A stretch of 47,281 nucleotides of DNA from Bacteroidota bacterium (GCA_013697245.1 JACCXH010000017.1:1-47281), one strand, 5' to 3'; shown: positions 1-9,212, counted from the first letter of the stretch. The notes: generated by a model not told the origin, from the letters alone. Program-made: numbers and translations.

Positions 1-1212
1 AATTCGCTTAAATTTAATAATAATAGGCGCCCTGAATTATCAGCTGTTAATTATATAAACCTTGGAGAGGTTAACGAAGCAAAAGGTGATTATAAAGAAG
101 CCTTGAAATTTCAATTAGCTGCCTTAAAGTTAGCTGAACAAAATAAATTTAACGAAGTCTTTTGTGTTGCCCAAACAAATATTGGCCGTTTATACATTAA
201 ATTAAATAAACCTAAAGAGGCATCTATTTATTTAAACAAAGCATTACAAGTTTCAAAAAAATATTTTTGTAGAGAAGAAATAAAAGATACCTACTATGGT
301 TTATCACAATTAGATAGTATTAATGGCAATTATAGATCGGCTTACGAGCATTATAAGTTATTTACTCTTTGCCGTGATAGCATAGATAACGAAGAAACAA
401 AAAGTAAGTCTCTGCAAAACTCTATGCAGTATGAATTTGATAAAAAGCAAGCTGTTTTAAAAGTAGAGCAAGAAAAAAAAGTAGCTATCACCAATTTAAA
501 ATTGCTTGAAAAAGATAGAGATATCGTAAAAAGAAATTTTATTATTGCTGTAACGGTAATCATTGCCATGATTATTATTTTTAGCATTTACTTTTTAAAT
601 AAAAAAAATAAAAAACAACAACAAAAGAAATTTTCGCTACAGCTAATACAATCGCAAGAAGAAGAACTAAAACGGATATCCAAAGAGCTTCACGATGGTA
701 TTGGCCAAAATTTATTGTCGTTAAAAAACATATACAATATGAATATTCCGCTGATGGAATCTACAATTGAAGATTTAAGTAATATTTCACGAAATATGCA
801 TCCGGTTTTACTTGAAAAATTAGGTTTTACAAAGGCTGTAGAAAGCATTATAAGAGAGGCAAAAGAAAGTTGCAACATTATGTTTACCTATGAGTTAGAT
901 AATATTGATGATGTACTAATTCCAATACAACAAATTAATTTATTTAGAATTATTCAGGAAGGTATTAGAAATATAATTAAACATTCGGAAACTACAGCTG
1001 CAAAAATATCAATAGAAAAAAAAGAAGCGAAAATCATAGCTTGCATTTTTGATAAAGGTAAAGGGTTTGATCCAATTTCAGTTAATAATAAAAAATCTCT
1101 TGGGTTAACATCTATTCGCGAACGTGTTGAACTAATGAATGGACAATTATCTATGACTAGTGATGCAAAAGGCACGAGGATAGAGATAATAATTAGACAA
1201 TCACGTAATTAA
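1..1212 (+). CDS. TPR-containing membrane sensor histidine kinase, 5' end outside window
   Basis: The frame is open from the first base, so the gene starts upstream and 403 residues are visible. Residues ~10-140 are tetratricopeptide-like helices. One membrane span follows (~182-202, NFIIAVTVIIAMIIIFSIYF), then a coiled linker and a HisKA_3-type phosphoacceptor box (SKELHDGIGQ, His at visible residue 231). The end is a HATPase_c domain with EGIRNIIKH (N box), DKGKGFD (G1) and GLTSIRERVELMNG (G2). The short dimerisation helix and DGIGQ box are typical of kinases paired with LuxR-type regulators, and one such gene starts 17 bp downstream. The TPRs probably face the periplasm, as in many Bacteroidota kinases, but the signal peptide is outside the window. 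The stimulus is unknown. Confidence 0.93.
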   Translation, partial: NSLKFNNNRRPELSAVNYINLGEVNEAKGDYKEALKFQLAALKLAEQNKFNEVFCVAQTNIGRLYIKLNKPKEASIYLNKALQVSKKYFCREEIKDTYYGLSQLDSINGNYRSAYEHYKLFTLCRDSIDNEETKSKSLQNSMQYEFDKKQAVLKVEQEKKVAITNLKLLEKDRDIVKRNFIIAVTVIIAMIIIFSIYFLNKKNKKQQQKKFSLQLIQSQEEELKRISKELHDGIGQNLLSLKNIYNMNIPLMESTIEDLSNISRNMHPVLLEKLGFTKAVESIIREAKESCNIMFTYELDNIDDVLIPIQQINLFRIIQEGIRNIIKHSETTAAKISIEKKEAKIIACIFDKGKGFDPISVNNKKSLGLTSIRERVELMNGQLSMTSDAKGTRIEIIIRQSRN

Positions 1213-1229
1213 TTTAGTAAAAAATAAAT

Positions 1230-1883
1230 ATGGATAAAATTAGGATTATCATTGCCGACGATCACCCGGTATTTAGACTTGGCCTTGTTAGTATAATTAA
1301 AAAAAACGAAAACATTATTCTTTGTGGCGAAGCTGAAAATGGCGAAGAAGCGTTAGTTTTGATTCATGAACATAAACCGGATGTTGCCATTCTTGATATT
1401 GAGATGCCTTTAATGAATGGGTTGACTGTTTGCGAAGAGATAAAAAAGAAAGGCATAGCAACAAAATTAATTATTTTAACTTTTTTTAAAGAGTTAGAAC
1501 TTTATGAAAAGGCAATTTCACTTGGTGTAAAAGGCTATTTGTTAAAGAATAACGCAATAGTTGAAATTGTTACCGCTATTGAATCGGTATACTATAATGG
1601 AGAGTATATAAGCCCTGTTTTAAAAGATAAACTTTTAGGTACAAAAAGTCGTTTACTAAACTCACCTATTATTATGGAGGCAATCAGTAAATTGAGTATC
1701 TCCGAAAAAAATATTTTAACGCTTATTGCGGAAGAGAGAACTACCAAAGAAATTGCGGGAGAGCTATTTATAAGTGAAAAAACCGTGGAAAAACATAGAT
1801 ATAATATATCTAAAAAATTGAATTTAGAGAGCGGAAAAAATAATCTATTAAAATTTGCATTAGCTAATAAGCAGTTTTTTTAA
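1230..1883 (+). CDS. NarL/LuxR-family response regulator
   Basis: This 217-residue protein has a receiver domain (residues 1-120) and a C-terminal LuxR-type helix-turn-helix (~148-212). The acidic pocket is IIIADDHP (D10, D11). The phosphoacceptor is D56 in AILDIEMPLMNG. The switch residues are the T of ILTFF and the K of YLLKNN. The DNA-binding helix is in EIAGELFISEKTVEKHRYNI. It lies 17 bp behind the TPR kinase on the same strand and is almost certainly its partner, acting as a cytoplasmic transcription factor. Its target genes cannot be told from the window. Confidence 0.95.
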   Translation: MDKIRIIIADDHPVFRLGLVSIIKKNENIILCGEAENGEEALVLIHEHKPDVAILDIEMPLMNGLTVCEEIKKKGIATKLIILTFFKELELYEKAISLGVKGYLLKNNAIVEIVTAIESVYYNGEYISPVLKDKLLGTKSRLLNSPIIMEAISKLSISEKNILTLIAEERTTKEIAGELFISEKTVEKHRYNISKKLNLESGKNNLLKFALANKQFF

Positions 1884-2115
1884 TAATTTATTTAAAAAAT
1901 TAAAACACCTAATTAAATTGTAATTATTGGATAGTTAATTTGCAACACTTTCTGTAAATATTATAGTATCAAAACAAAAAACGGAGCACTTAAGGTAAAC
2001 CACAAAAGATCAGTTGAAAAGCATCAACTTGCGAATAGTTTTCGAAACTATATATTAGAAACAGATTGCTCTAATAACGAGTTTGGGATTTTGTATTTTA
2101 ATCCTGAATCAATTA
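1884..2115. other. Convergent intergenic region with two small hairpins and a start-less open frame
   Basis: This 232-bp gap separates the end of the regulator gene from the end of ubiX. Two small inverted repeats are visible: GTTGA/TCAAC at 2013-2028, and ATAGTTT-TCG-AAACTAT at 2035-2051 (7-bp stem). Neither has a clear T-run, so neither is a convincing terminator. One plus-strand frame stays open from about 1935 into the ubiX gene without ATG or GTG in a sensible place. It could be a gene remnant or chance. No gene is called. Confidence 0.3.
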
Positions 2116-2685
2116 TTATTTCCCCCACCTGTACGAATCCTGCTCTAATCCCGCAAGATCAATAACCCTGTCAATTACAGTAGCTGCAAGCTCTTCAATA
2201 GTTTGTGGTTTTGAATAGAAAGAAGGGGTTGCCGGACAAACAATGGCGCCTGCCTCGGTAACGGCTTTCATATTGTTTATATGAATTAAACTTAAAGGTG
2301 TATCGCGCGTTACTAAAATTAATTTACGTCTTTCTTTTAAAATAACATCTGCGGCGCGTGTAATAAGATCGTTACTAATACCCGTGGCAATGCGGGCAAG
2401 GGTTCCCATGCTACAAGGGCAAACTATCAACGTTGTATATTTTGCAGAACCCGATGCAAAAGGTGCGCTAAAATCGGTTTTAGAATAAACTTTAAAGGGA
2501 TAGTTTTTGTAGCCATCATTTCCTAATTCATATTGCCAAATATCTTTAGCGTTATCGCTCATCACAATACTTATTTCCTGAGCCTGCTCTTTTATAAGTA
2601 CTAATTTATCAAGCAATACTTTTGCATATACGCTGCCGCTGGCGCCGGTTATGGCGATTGCGATTTTATGGTTGTTGTTCTTCAC
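2116..2685 (-). CDS. ubiX: UbiX-family flavin prenyltransferase
   Basis: This 189-residue protein is about the normal length for UbiX/Pad1. UbiX transfers a dimethylallyl group to FMN to make the prenylated FMN used by UbiD-type decarboxylases. The N-terminus has the flavoprotein loop AITGASGSVYAKVLLDKL, the middle has VCPCSMGTLARIATGISNDLITRAADV, and the end has IVCPATPSFYSKPQTIEEL, all family hallmarks. The start is GTG at 2685, inside the last 20 bp of the upstream barrel gene, which suggests translational coupling. An operon with mqnE suggests it supplies cofactor to the UbiD-like step (MqnL) of futalosine-dependent menaquinone synthesis. That link is inferred, as no UbiD is in the window. 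Confidence 0.93.
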   Translation of the reverse strand: MKNNNHKIAIAITGASGSVYAKVLLDKLVLIKEQAQEISIVMSDNAKDIWQYELGNDGYKNYPFKVYSKTDFSAPFASGSAKYTTLIVCPCSMGTLARIATGISNDLITRAADVILKERRKLILVTRDTPLSLIHINNMKAVTEAGAIVCPATPSFYSKPQTIEELAATVIDRVIDLAGLEQDSYRWGK

Positions 2686-3337
2686 TTTTCTTTTTATAAT
2701 CTATTTTATACGAAAACATTAAGGTGAGCACATTATTGTAAAGTCCTTTATTAAAGAACCTGGCAATAACATTTGGATAATAAATCTGATTGGCAATTGG
2801 GCCATAATTTCGGATCGGTAAAAAAGAATTGGAGCTTCTTACTTCCACAAAAAATTTATCTTTTACCATTTTTCGACCAAGGCCTATATTAAAGCCGGCG
2901 TCAAATTTATTAAATGGATACATGCCGGTGTAATCAACATAATTTTTATTTTCCGAATAACTTACAAGGTAACCTACTGATGGGCCTAACGAAATAAAGT
3001 AAACGGGGTTAAGATTAAATTTGAGCAAAACCGGTATATCTACATAATTTAAATTTACTCTGTAATACGAAAAATCGCCTTTATTTGGCGCTGGATTATG
3101 TTTGGCTCCCTTTTGAGAAAAATAAAAACCAATATCCACACTTGTTCTTTTATTTAAGCGCGTATTTACTGCAACGCCCGCCAACATACCTAATTTATTA
3201 TAACCGCCATAACTGTCGCCATCTATTTGGCAACCGTTTAATCCTAAAGTTGGTTTTAATGTAAATACAGACCTTGTATTATCTTGTGCATGACAGAGAA
3301 GGGATGATAAAAAAAATATCAATAACCGGTATCTCAT
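2666..3337 (-). CDS. PorT-like outer-membrane beta-barrel protein
   Basis: This 223-residue protein starts with a signal peptide (MRYRLLIFFLSSLLCHAQ) followed by alternating polar and aromatic strands typical of the small outer-membrane beta-barrel family (PorT / OMP_b-brl_2). Clear strand segments are SVDIGFYFSQKG, VDIPVLLKFNL and SLGPSVGYLVSY, and the chain ends in VLTLMFSYKIDY. It is a paralogue of the barrel at 42328-42957: GPSVGYL matches GPGLGYL and SSNSFLPIRN matches LSHSLLPVRD. It lies between the DUF3078 gene (45 bp upstream) and ubiX (20-bp overlap). The function is unknown, and a menaquinone role should not be assumed from position alone. Confidence 0.85.
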   Translation of the reverse strand: MRYRLLIFFLSSLLCHAQDNTRSVFTLKPTLGLNGCQIDGDSYGGYNKLGMLAGVAVNTRLNKRTSVDIGFYFSQKGAKHNPAPNKGDFSYYRVNLNYVDIPVLLKFNLNPVYFISLGPSVGYLVSYSENKNYVDYTGMYPFNKFDAGFNIGLGRKMVKDKFFVEVRSSNSFLPIRNYGPIANQIYYPNVIARFFNKGLYNNVLTLMFSYKIDYKKKSEEQQP

Positions 3338-3382
3338 GACATAAGGATTAAGCTTGTTATAAAGTTACGTTTTTTTTGATCA

Positions 3383-4372
3383 CTAGAATTTATATCCAAA
3401 GCCAATTGCCAATGTAGTTAGCATTTGCAGACGCGGCCCGTTAATATCATTCGGATTATCATATTTACCGTCTTTATTCCAATCGCGTTTAATAATGATA
3501 TCATCATCATAGATCATTTGAGAAATAACATTGGCAGTAAAAAATTTATTGATCTTAAAAGTAAGCAGGTTATTAAATACCACATCAATATTACCGGGAT
3601 GGTGGCCATAATTTGAGAAAAGGTCTAAATAAGAATCAAGGTTAACGTTCTTAAAAATATCTTTTTTAAATTTTAGGATTATACGTCCACCAAACTCAAA
3701 CCTTGTTTTTTTGCCGTGTGTAACTATATTTCCAGCAGTATCGGTTACAGCCTTATCAACGCCGTAAGCCCCTTCATCTGCAAGGTACTGGCGGTTAACC
3801 ATAGTAAGCTTACCTGCAAGTGGGGCAAATGTGGCAGAAAAATAATCAGTGGGTTTATAGTCTAGCCCAAGCGCGATCTGCAAGTAGCCCGGCGAATTAA
3901 AATCAGAGCGTGCTGTACCAACAATAGAGTCGCCGTTGTAATTATAACCCGGGGCAAATTGAGAGCGGTAATCTGCCTGCGCAGCATAGAACCAATATTT
4001 ACTAAAGGCTTTAATCTCATATTTGGAAAGAGCAAATAACTGATCGATATTTTTTTTGAATAATTTGTCATCGCCGGTTCTCACAATACCAAATTGCGCG
4101 TCTAATTTGTTGGCCCAGGCAACTTTTCCTTTTTGGTAGTTGGCTTGTAAATTAAGAATAGTATTACCGGCAAGATTATTTTGTCCACCGCCTTGCCAGT
4201 TACTTAAAGCAGTTTGACTAAAATTAAGGCCAAAAAAACCGGAGGTCTTCCAGGAGGTATCTTTTTTTGATTGTATTGTAGTATCTTTTTTAATTGGCTG
4301 TAAGATAAGTGGGTCTTGGCCCTGTGAACTTAAAAATAAAGCTAAAATAGAAAGTGTAAGCAGTTTCTTCAT
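3383..4372 (-). CDS. DUF3078-family outer-membrane protein
   Basis: This 329-residue protein has a signal peptide (MKKLLTLSILALFLSSQGQ) and the DUF3078 signature region GFFGLNFSQTALSNWQGGG followed by LNLQANYQKGKVAWANKLD. The remainder is regular amphipathic beta-strands with a terminal aromatic residue (TTLAIGFGYKF), as expected of an outer-membrane barrel. DUF3078 proteins are restricted largely to Bacteroidota and have no assigned function. The gene follows mqnE by 21 bp on the same strand and precedes another barrel gene, so all four genes probably share one transcript. Confidence 0.9.
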   Translation of the reverse strand: MKKLLTLSILALFLSSQGQDPLILQPIKKDTTIQSKKDTSWKTSGFFGLNFSQTALSNWQGGGQNNLAGNTILNLQANYQKGKVAWANKLDAQFGIVRTGDDKLFKKNIDQLFALSKYEIKAFSKYWFYAAQADYRSQFAPGYNYNGDSIVGTARSDFNSPGYLQIALGLDYKPTDYFSATFAPLAGKLTMVNRQYLADEGAYGVDKAVTDTAGNIVTHGKKTRFEFGGRIILKFKKDIFKNVNLDSYLDLFSNYGHHPGNIDVVFNNLLTFKINKFFTANVISQMIYDDDIIIKRDWNKDGKYDNPNDINGPRLQMLTTLAIGFGYKF

Positions 4373-4393
4373 AAATTTTAAAAATAACGGTTA

Positions 4394-5539
4394 TCAGTTT
4401 GTAGTAAAATCTTTAACAACATTGTAAAGGGTATCTCTTTCAACAGGTGTGCGGCCAACTGCTTTTATCATATTAACAAGTTCTTCTGTAGATAGTTTAG
4501 GATTTTGTTCTTCCGAACCGGCCATGCTGTATATTTTAGTAGTGTCGTCAATTGTTCCATCAAGGTCATCTGTTCCAAAGTTCAACGAAAGTTGTGCCGT
4601 GTTTCTTCCTATCATTGCCCAGTAGGCTTTTATGTGCGAAAAATTATCAAGATAGATACGTGAGATAGCATAATTACGAAGATCTTCAATAACATTCACT
4701 TCGGGTACATCCGACATTGCATTTTCTTTATTTCTAAATTTTAGAGGAATGAATGCATTAAAGCCTTTTGTTTTGTCTTGTAATTTCCTCAACCTGTCCA
4801 TATGATCAATGCGGTTTTCAAAACTTTCAATGTGACCATATAACATAGTAGCATTTGAGTGTTTGCCCATCTTATGCCAAATCTCGTGAATAGAAAGCCA
4901 CTCATCGGTACTACATTTTCCGCCAGCTATTTTATCACGGATGGCTTCATCAAAAATTTCGGCACCACCACCGGGTAAACTATCTAGGCCGGCTTCGGTC
5001 ATTAATTTTAAACCTTCTTCGTAAGTTACTTTTGCTTTTTTAAAGATATAATGAAACTCAACAGGGGTAAGGGCTTTAATATGTAATTCAGGTCGGTGTT
5101 TTTTTATCTGGCGAAATAATTCTGTATAAAAAGCAAGATCTTGTTTTGGTACAACGCCTCCGGTTATGTGCACTTCGGTTACTGACTGATCGTCGTATTT
5201 TTTAATAATGTCCATTATCTGCTCAATAGAAAGCTCCCAACCCTCGTCGCGGTGCTTTATTAAACGAGAATAGGAGCAAAAGGCGCATGTATACACACAA
5301 ACATTGGTTGGCTCTACATGAAAATTATGATTGAAATAAACATAATTACCATTCTTTTTTTCGCGGATATAATTGGCCAGTGTACCAAGAAAGCCTAATT
5401 CGGCTTCTTTGTAAAGTAAAACCCCCTCATCAAATGTAATACGCTCGTCGTTAAAAACTTTTTTTGCAATAGCTTTTAATTCGTTCGAATAAGAAGAGTT
5501 ATTTAGTATGGTTTGAGGGTCGTGTTTGGTTAAAATCAT
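4394..5539 (-). CDS. mqnE: Aminofutalosine synthase, radical SAM enzyme
   Basis: This 381-residue radical SAM protein carries the iron-sulfur motif CVYTCAFCSYS (CxxxCxFC). MqnE joins SAM to the enolpyruvyl benzoate derivative to form aminofutalosine, the first committed steps of the futalosine menaquinone pathway. The segments LPGGGAEIFDEAIRDKI and SNATMLYGHIES distinguish it from the sister enzyme MqnC (dehypoxanthinyl futalosine cyclase), which usually has a different residue pattern at the TMxxGH site. FNAFIPLKFRN and a C-terminal GRTPVERDTLY region also fit MqnE. It heads a four-gene minus-strand operon ending in ubiX. A possible promoter box (TAAATTTG) lies just upstream. No other mqn gene is in the window. 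Confidence 0.9.
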   Translation of the reverse strand: MILTKHDPQTILNNSSYSNELKAIAKKVFNDERITFDEGVLLYKEAELGFLGTLANYIREKKNGNYVYFNHNFHVEPTNVCVYTCAFCSYSRLIKHRDEGWELSIEQIMDIIKKYDDQSVTEVHITGGVVPKQDLAFYTELFRQIKKHRPELHIKALTPVEFHYIFKKAKVTYEEGLKLMTEAGLDSLPGGGAEIFDEAIRDKIAGGKCSTDEWLSIHEIWHKMGKHSNATMLYGHIESFENRIDHMDRLRKLQDKTKGFNAFIPLKFRNKENAMSDVPEVNVIEDLRNYAISRIYLDNFSHIKAYWAMIGRNTAQLSLNFGTDDLDGTIDDTTKIYSMAGSEEQNPKLSTEELVNMIKAVGRTPVERDTLYNVVKDFTTN

Positions 5540-5546
5540 AACGGAA

Positions 5547-5554
5547 CAAATTTA
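5547..5554 (-). promoter_or_regulatory. Possible -7 promoter box for the mqnE operon
   Basis: The minus strand reads TAAATTTG, an exact match to the Bacteroidota -7 consensus TAnnTTTG. A GTTG sits 18 nt further upstream as a partial -33 box. The box is only 8 nt from the ATG, which would give an almost leaderless mRNA, so the match may be chance. Confidence 0.3.
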
Positions 5555-5612
5555 CGGCTTCTTTAAATAACACAACAATTAAATCAAATTAATTTCAGGT
5601 TTCCTGTTAACA

Positions 5613-7991
5613 TTATTCTTTTATATCACAAAATTCCTTTTTTATAAGAGGTTTTCGTAACAATTGGTAGTTTTTTTCGTCTATCCACTTATAAAACCGA
5701 ATGGGGTTCATTTTTTTTGCTTTTTTAAGGTATTTGATCCAGTCTGCCTCTGGTATCGCTCCATTTTCAAAACTGGCATATGTTTCTACAAATAAAAAAA
5801 CCAGATCTTCATTTTTAGTTTTATTTTGCATGTAAGGTAATAACAATTCACAGGCCCATTCATAGCGGGCATATGTATTAAACATTAAGCCAAGTTTTAC
5901 TGCTTCCGGCTCGCTGATATGCGCCCCGGGATAATATTTTTTTACGTTTAAAAGATGTTTATCTATATTATGATATAAATGCCGGTACCAATTTTTGTAT
6001 ACCGATAAAATGGAATAATTAAGCCACATATGATTAACGATAATAGAATCATCGTAAGTTCCAAGCTTAAAACACTCGTTCATTTTAGTTTCAAGTTCAG
6101 GTAAAGGAATTAAAGTATCATTAAAAATATTGAGGTATTTTAAGCTTATAATACAGAGATTAAATTTAACGGGTAAATAATTTTCATCTATTTTTGCCGC
6201 TTGCAGCGCAATGTTTCGTGCAAATTGAGAATAAAATAATTCATCATCTTTCACCGTTACGGCTAAATAATTAGTTATGTGCGGCAAGAATTTTTTCGTG
6301 AGTGGAATTTGTATCGGTAAAATGTCTCTACTCTCAAATTGAGAGCGTGTAACATATTCTAATAATTTATTTTGATTGGCGAATGATTTCAATGAATCAC
6401 CTTCTTCAATACTTTTTTTGTATGCTGCCAGTATCAAATACGGATTTGAATTATTATCGATATATGCCGTTATGCCAACAGTTAATAAAGCGGTGCGATT
6501 AATTCTTAACAAGTAATCCAACGAATCGAGCAGGGCCGCAGATCTTAATCTTTCTTTGATCTTTTCTTTGCTTAATTTTTTAAGATAAGCAACTTCTGTA
6601 TTTTCAATAAGCGCAAAAAAATCATCCCAGTTCTCAGTGGCCTGTGTTTTAAAATTTAACGGATTTGAACTGTAATCTTTTACTATTTCTGCAATGTTTG
6701 CAGCACGTTGTTCCTGAATTTTTAAATTAACCTGAGTACTTCCTTCAATAGAGCTAAATGTTTGAAGGTCTACAGAGGTAATAAATGGTTTATAGATCTC
6801 GAGCTTATTTTTTAATTGTTTTTTCTTTTGCTCTGATAGTTTAACTTCACCACGTTCAAACGGAATAGTAAAGGATAATTTGCCTTTAAATGAATCCGGT
6901 TGTATCTCTAAATTTTGAATATAGATCCACTTCGGATATAGATCCAGCATGTTTAAATTCTCATCGGGAACACTTATTGGATAAATATATTGACACGAAT
7001 AACCATTTTTTATAAACCCATAACATAATTGATCGTTCTTGGTATTATTTACAAGCTGCTTTGGCAGTTTGCAAATTGAGGCGTACAAATTCTTGCCATC
7101 TTTAATGCGGCTGCGTTTAAAAATAGTACTGAATAACACCGGCTGAAGCATTTTACCATCATGTATGCCGGAGCCGTGCAATAAATTATTTTTTTCACAT
7201 ACAAATTGTTTCCGTTGCAAAATGTCAAAATAAATAGCATCGTTTGGTTTATTAAAAAATTTTTGAAGTAAACCCGCTTCTTCACTTCTTATAAAAATAG
7301 AATCATCGCCATAAACCAACTGCAGGCTTTTCATAGCTTTGCGGGCATCGTTGGTTTCAAACAACTGACAAACTGAGGGGGTACTTTCTAATATACCATA
7401 TGCATCCGGTGGAGAAACATATTCAATTCCAAAAACAAAAGGCTTAGCTCCAAAAACCTGGGTGCAATACAAAAAACTACTGTCTTTATCAAAACTAAAA
7501 CCCAGGCCGCTTACATCATAGCTTGGTTCAATCATATTTTTATAATGTCCCGGCGAGTTTTTCCAACCTAAAAATAATGCTTCAGCTGCGTCTGCATATG
7601 TTTTAACTTCAATTTCGGTTTTTTTATATTTTGCTTTAAATGCTTTTTTTAAAGGTATCCTGATACAATTTTCTCCAACAAAGTCGTGAGTGCCATTATA
7701 ATAAAATACACGGCTTTGTGGTTTTTCTTTTCCCTTGTTGGTTTGGTTGTGTGTAACAAGATGCTTTCCGTTTTGGTAAGCGGCCTGGTCTGTTGCCGCT
7801 TTTTTAAGAATATTATCGCTTACTAAGGCATTTAATTTTTGATCACCCCGTAGTTTATTTAACCTGTTTAAAAATTCAGATTTAATTAAAGGATAATTGA
7901 TTGAGTTGACGCTAATTTCAGATGATGCAGTTTGACTGCTTGCATAAATTGAAAAAGAAATAAAAATAATTAGCAGTAAGTTTTTGATCAT
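5613..7991 (-). CDS. Secreted CAP-domain protein with OmpA-like segment and long C-terminal extension
   Basis: This 792-residue protein has a signal peptide (MIKNLLLIIFISFSIYASSQ). Residues ~33-185 form a CAP (SCP/PR-1-like) domain: EFLNRLNKLRGDQKL, DFVGENCIR, FLGWKNSPGHYKNMIEPSYDVSGLGF and YCTQVFG. The CAP tetrad positions (His in VTHNQ or HDF, Glu of GEN, His of PGH) look kept. Around residues 375-440 a stretch resembles an OmpA-type peptidoglycan-binding fold (VDLQTFSSIEGS, then IQEQRAANIAEIV). The last ~300 residues are helical, TPR-like and unassigned. It is probably periplasmic or outer-membrane attached. It follows rlmI by 37 bp, so co-transcription is possible but no shared role is evident. 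Confidence 0.8.
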   Translation of the reverse strand: MIKNLLLIIFISFSIYASSQTASSEISVNSINYPLIKSEFLNRLNKLRGDQKLNALVSDNILKKAATDQAAYQNGKHLVTHNQTNKGKEKPQSRVFYYNGTHDFVGENCIRIPLKKAFKAKYKKTEIEVKTYADAAEALFLGWKNSPGHYKNMIEPSYDVSGLGFSFDKDSSFLYCTQVFGAKPFVFGIEYVSPPDAYGILESTPSVCQLFETNDARKAMKSLQLVYGDDSIFIRSEEAGLLQKFFNKPNDAIYFDILQRKQFVCEKNNLLHGSGIHDGKMLQPVLFSTIFKRSRIKDGKNLYASICKLPKQLVNNTKNDQLCYGFIKNGYSCQYIYPISVPDENLNMLDLYPKWIYIQNLEIQPDSFKGKLSFTIPFERGEVKLSEQKKKQLKNKLEIYKPFITSVDLQTFSSIEGSTQVNLKIQEQRAANIAEIVKDYSSNPLNFKTQATENWDDFFALIENTEVAYLKKLSKEKIKERLRSAALLDSLDYLLRINRTALLTVGITAYIDNNSNPYLILAAYKKSIEEGDSLKSFANQNKLLEYVTRSQFESRDILPIQIPLTKKFLPHITNYLAVTVKDDELFYSQFARNIALQAAKIDENYLPVKFNLCIISLKYLNIFNDTLIPLPELETKMNECFKLGTYDDSIIVNHMWLNYSILSVYKNWYRHLYHNIDKHLLNVKKYYPGAHISEPEAVKLGLMFNTYARYEWACELLLPYMQNKTKNEDLVFLFVETYASFENGAIPEADWIKYLKKAKKMNPIRFYKWIDEKNYQLLRKPLIKKEFCDIKE

Positions 7992-8028
7992 TTAAGCTTA
8001 TAACACTGTTTTCTAAAAAAGTAACTAA

Positions 8029-9210
8029 TTATTCCACCCAAAGCACCATGCCTTTTAAGTATTCTCCTTCTGCAAAATAAGGCGTTACCGGATGGTCGGC
8101 AGGCTGGATCATGTAATGCAGCACCTTCACATTTCTTCCCGCTTCAATAGCGGCCGCCGTTATGGTATTGTAGAATAAATATTTATCCACCACGCCACTG
8201 CAACTATAGGTAAAAATAATACCATTAGGTTTTATCAATTTTATGGCCAAAGCGTTTAAGCGTTTATAACCTATTACTGCATTGTGTTTACTATCCCTGC
8301 TTTTTGCAAACGCAGGCGGGTCTAACACAATTACATCGTAAATATTTTGTTTATCCTTTAAAAATTCAAAGGTATCAATAGCATAACTTTCATTGTTTTT
8401 AACCGTATTTAATTCAATATTTTTGTTGCAAAGGTCTATGGCGCTTTGGCTCGAATCTACCGAATGTACCATCGCAGCCCCTGCTGCGGCTGCGTATACC
8501 GAGAAGCCTCCGGTATAACAAAAAGTATTTAAAACATTTTTGCCTTTACTATAATCACCTAATAATTTTCTATTATCGCGCTGATCGATAAAAAAACCTG
8601 TTTTTTGCCCGTTAATAAAATCTATTTTAAATAAATGATCATTTTCTTTTACAATTATCTCGCTGTCAAGCTCGCCAACAATAAAACCATTTTTTGTTTT
8701 TTCGGCATGATGTTTATTAAGTGTTTCAGCACTTTTATCATACATGCTTTTTAAAGAAGTACCCAAGATTTTTTTAACAGCTGCAACAATATTATCTTTT
8801 TGCATGTACACGCCCCAAGAGTGGGCCTGTAATACAACATGTCCGTCATAATAATCCAATATCAGGCCGGGCACGCCATCGCCTTCGCCAAAAAACAAAC
8901 GGCAAACGTTCGTTCTTTCATTTAAAATACCAAGGTGCAAACGGTATTGCCAGGCTTTATTTATTTTTTTGAACCAAAAATCTTCATCAATAATAGTTTT
9001 TTCAAAGGAAATGATCCTTACAGAAATACTTCCTCCATTAGAAAAATAACCCATGCCTAAGAACTGGTTTTGCTGTGAGTAAACTTCAACAATATCGCCA
9101 TCAGCAAGGTTATTGTCTTTTTTTGAAATTGCACCCGAGAACACCCATGGATGCTTGCGTTGTAAAGAGAACTCTTTGCCTTTACCTAATATTATTTTTG
9201 AGTATTCCAT
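8029..9210 (-). CDS. rlmI: RlmI-like 23S rRNA (cytosine-C5) methyltransferase
   Basis: This 393-residue class I methyltransferase has an N-terminal PUA RNA-binding domain (residues ~1-85, ILGKGKEFSLQRKHPWVFSGAI). A central Rossmann domain follows, with a SAM-binding loop NTFCYTGGFSVYAAAAGA, motif IV DPPAFAKSRDSKH, and the catalytic cysteine region TYSCSGVV. This matches the RlmI/RlmK-like family that methylates C1962 of 23S rRNA in E. coli. The target position here is inferred from family. The start codon is 2 bp after the end of the upstream glycosylase gene, so the two are probably co-translated. Confidence 0.88.
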   Translation of the reverse strand: MEYSKIILGKGKEFSLQRKHPWVFSGAISKKDNNLADGDIVEVYSQQNQFLGMGYFSNGGSISVRIISFEKTIIDEDFWFKKINKAWQYRLHLGILNERTNVCRLFFGEGDGVPGLILDYYDGHVVLQAHSWGVYMQKDNIVAAVKKILGTSLKSMYDKSAETLNKHHAEKTKNGFIVGELDSEIIVKENDHLFKIDFINGQKTGFFIDQRDNRKLLGDYSKGKNVLNTFCYTGGFSVYAAAAGAAMVHSVDSSQSAIDLCNKNIELNTVKNNESYAIDTFEFLKDKQNIYDVIVLDPPAFAKSRDSKHNAVIGYKRLNALAIKLIKPNGIIFTYSCSGVVDKYLFYNTITAAAIEAGRNVKVLHYMIQPADHPVTPYFAEGEYLKGMVLWVE

Positions 9211-9212
9211 GT

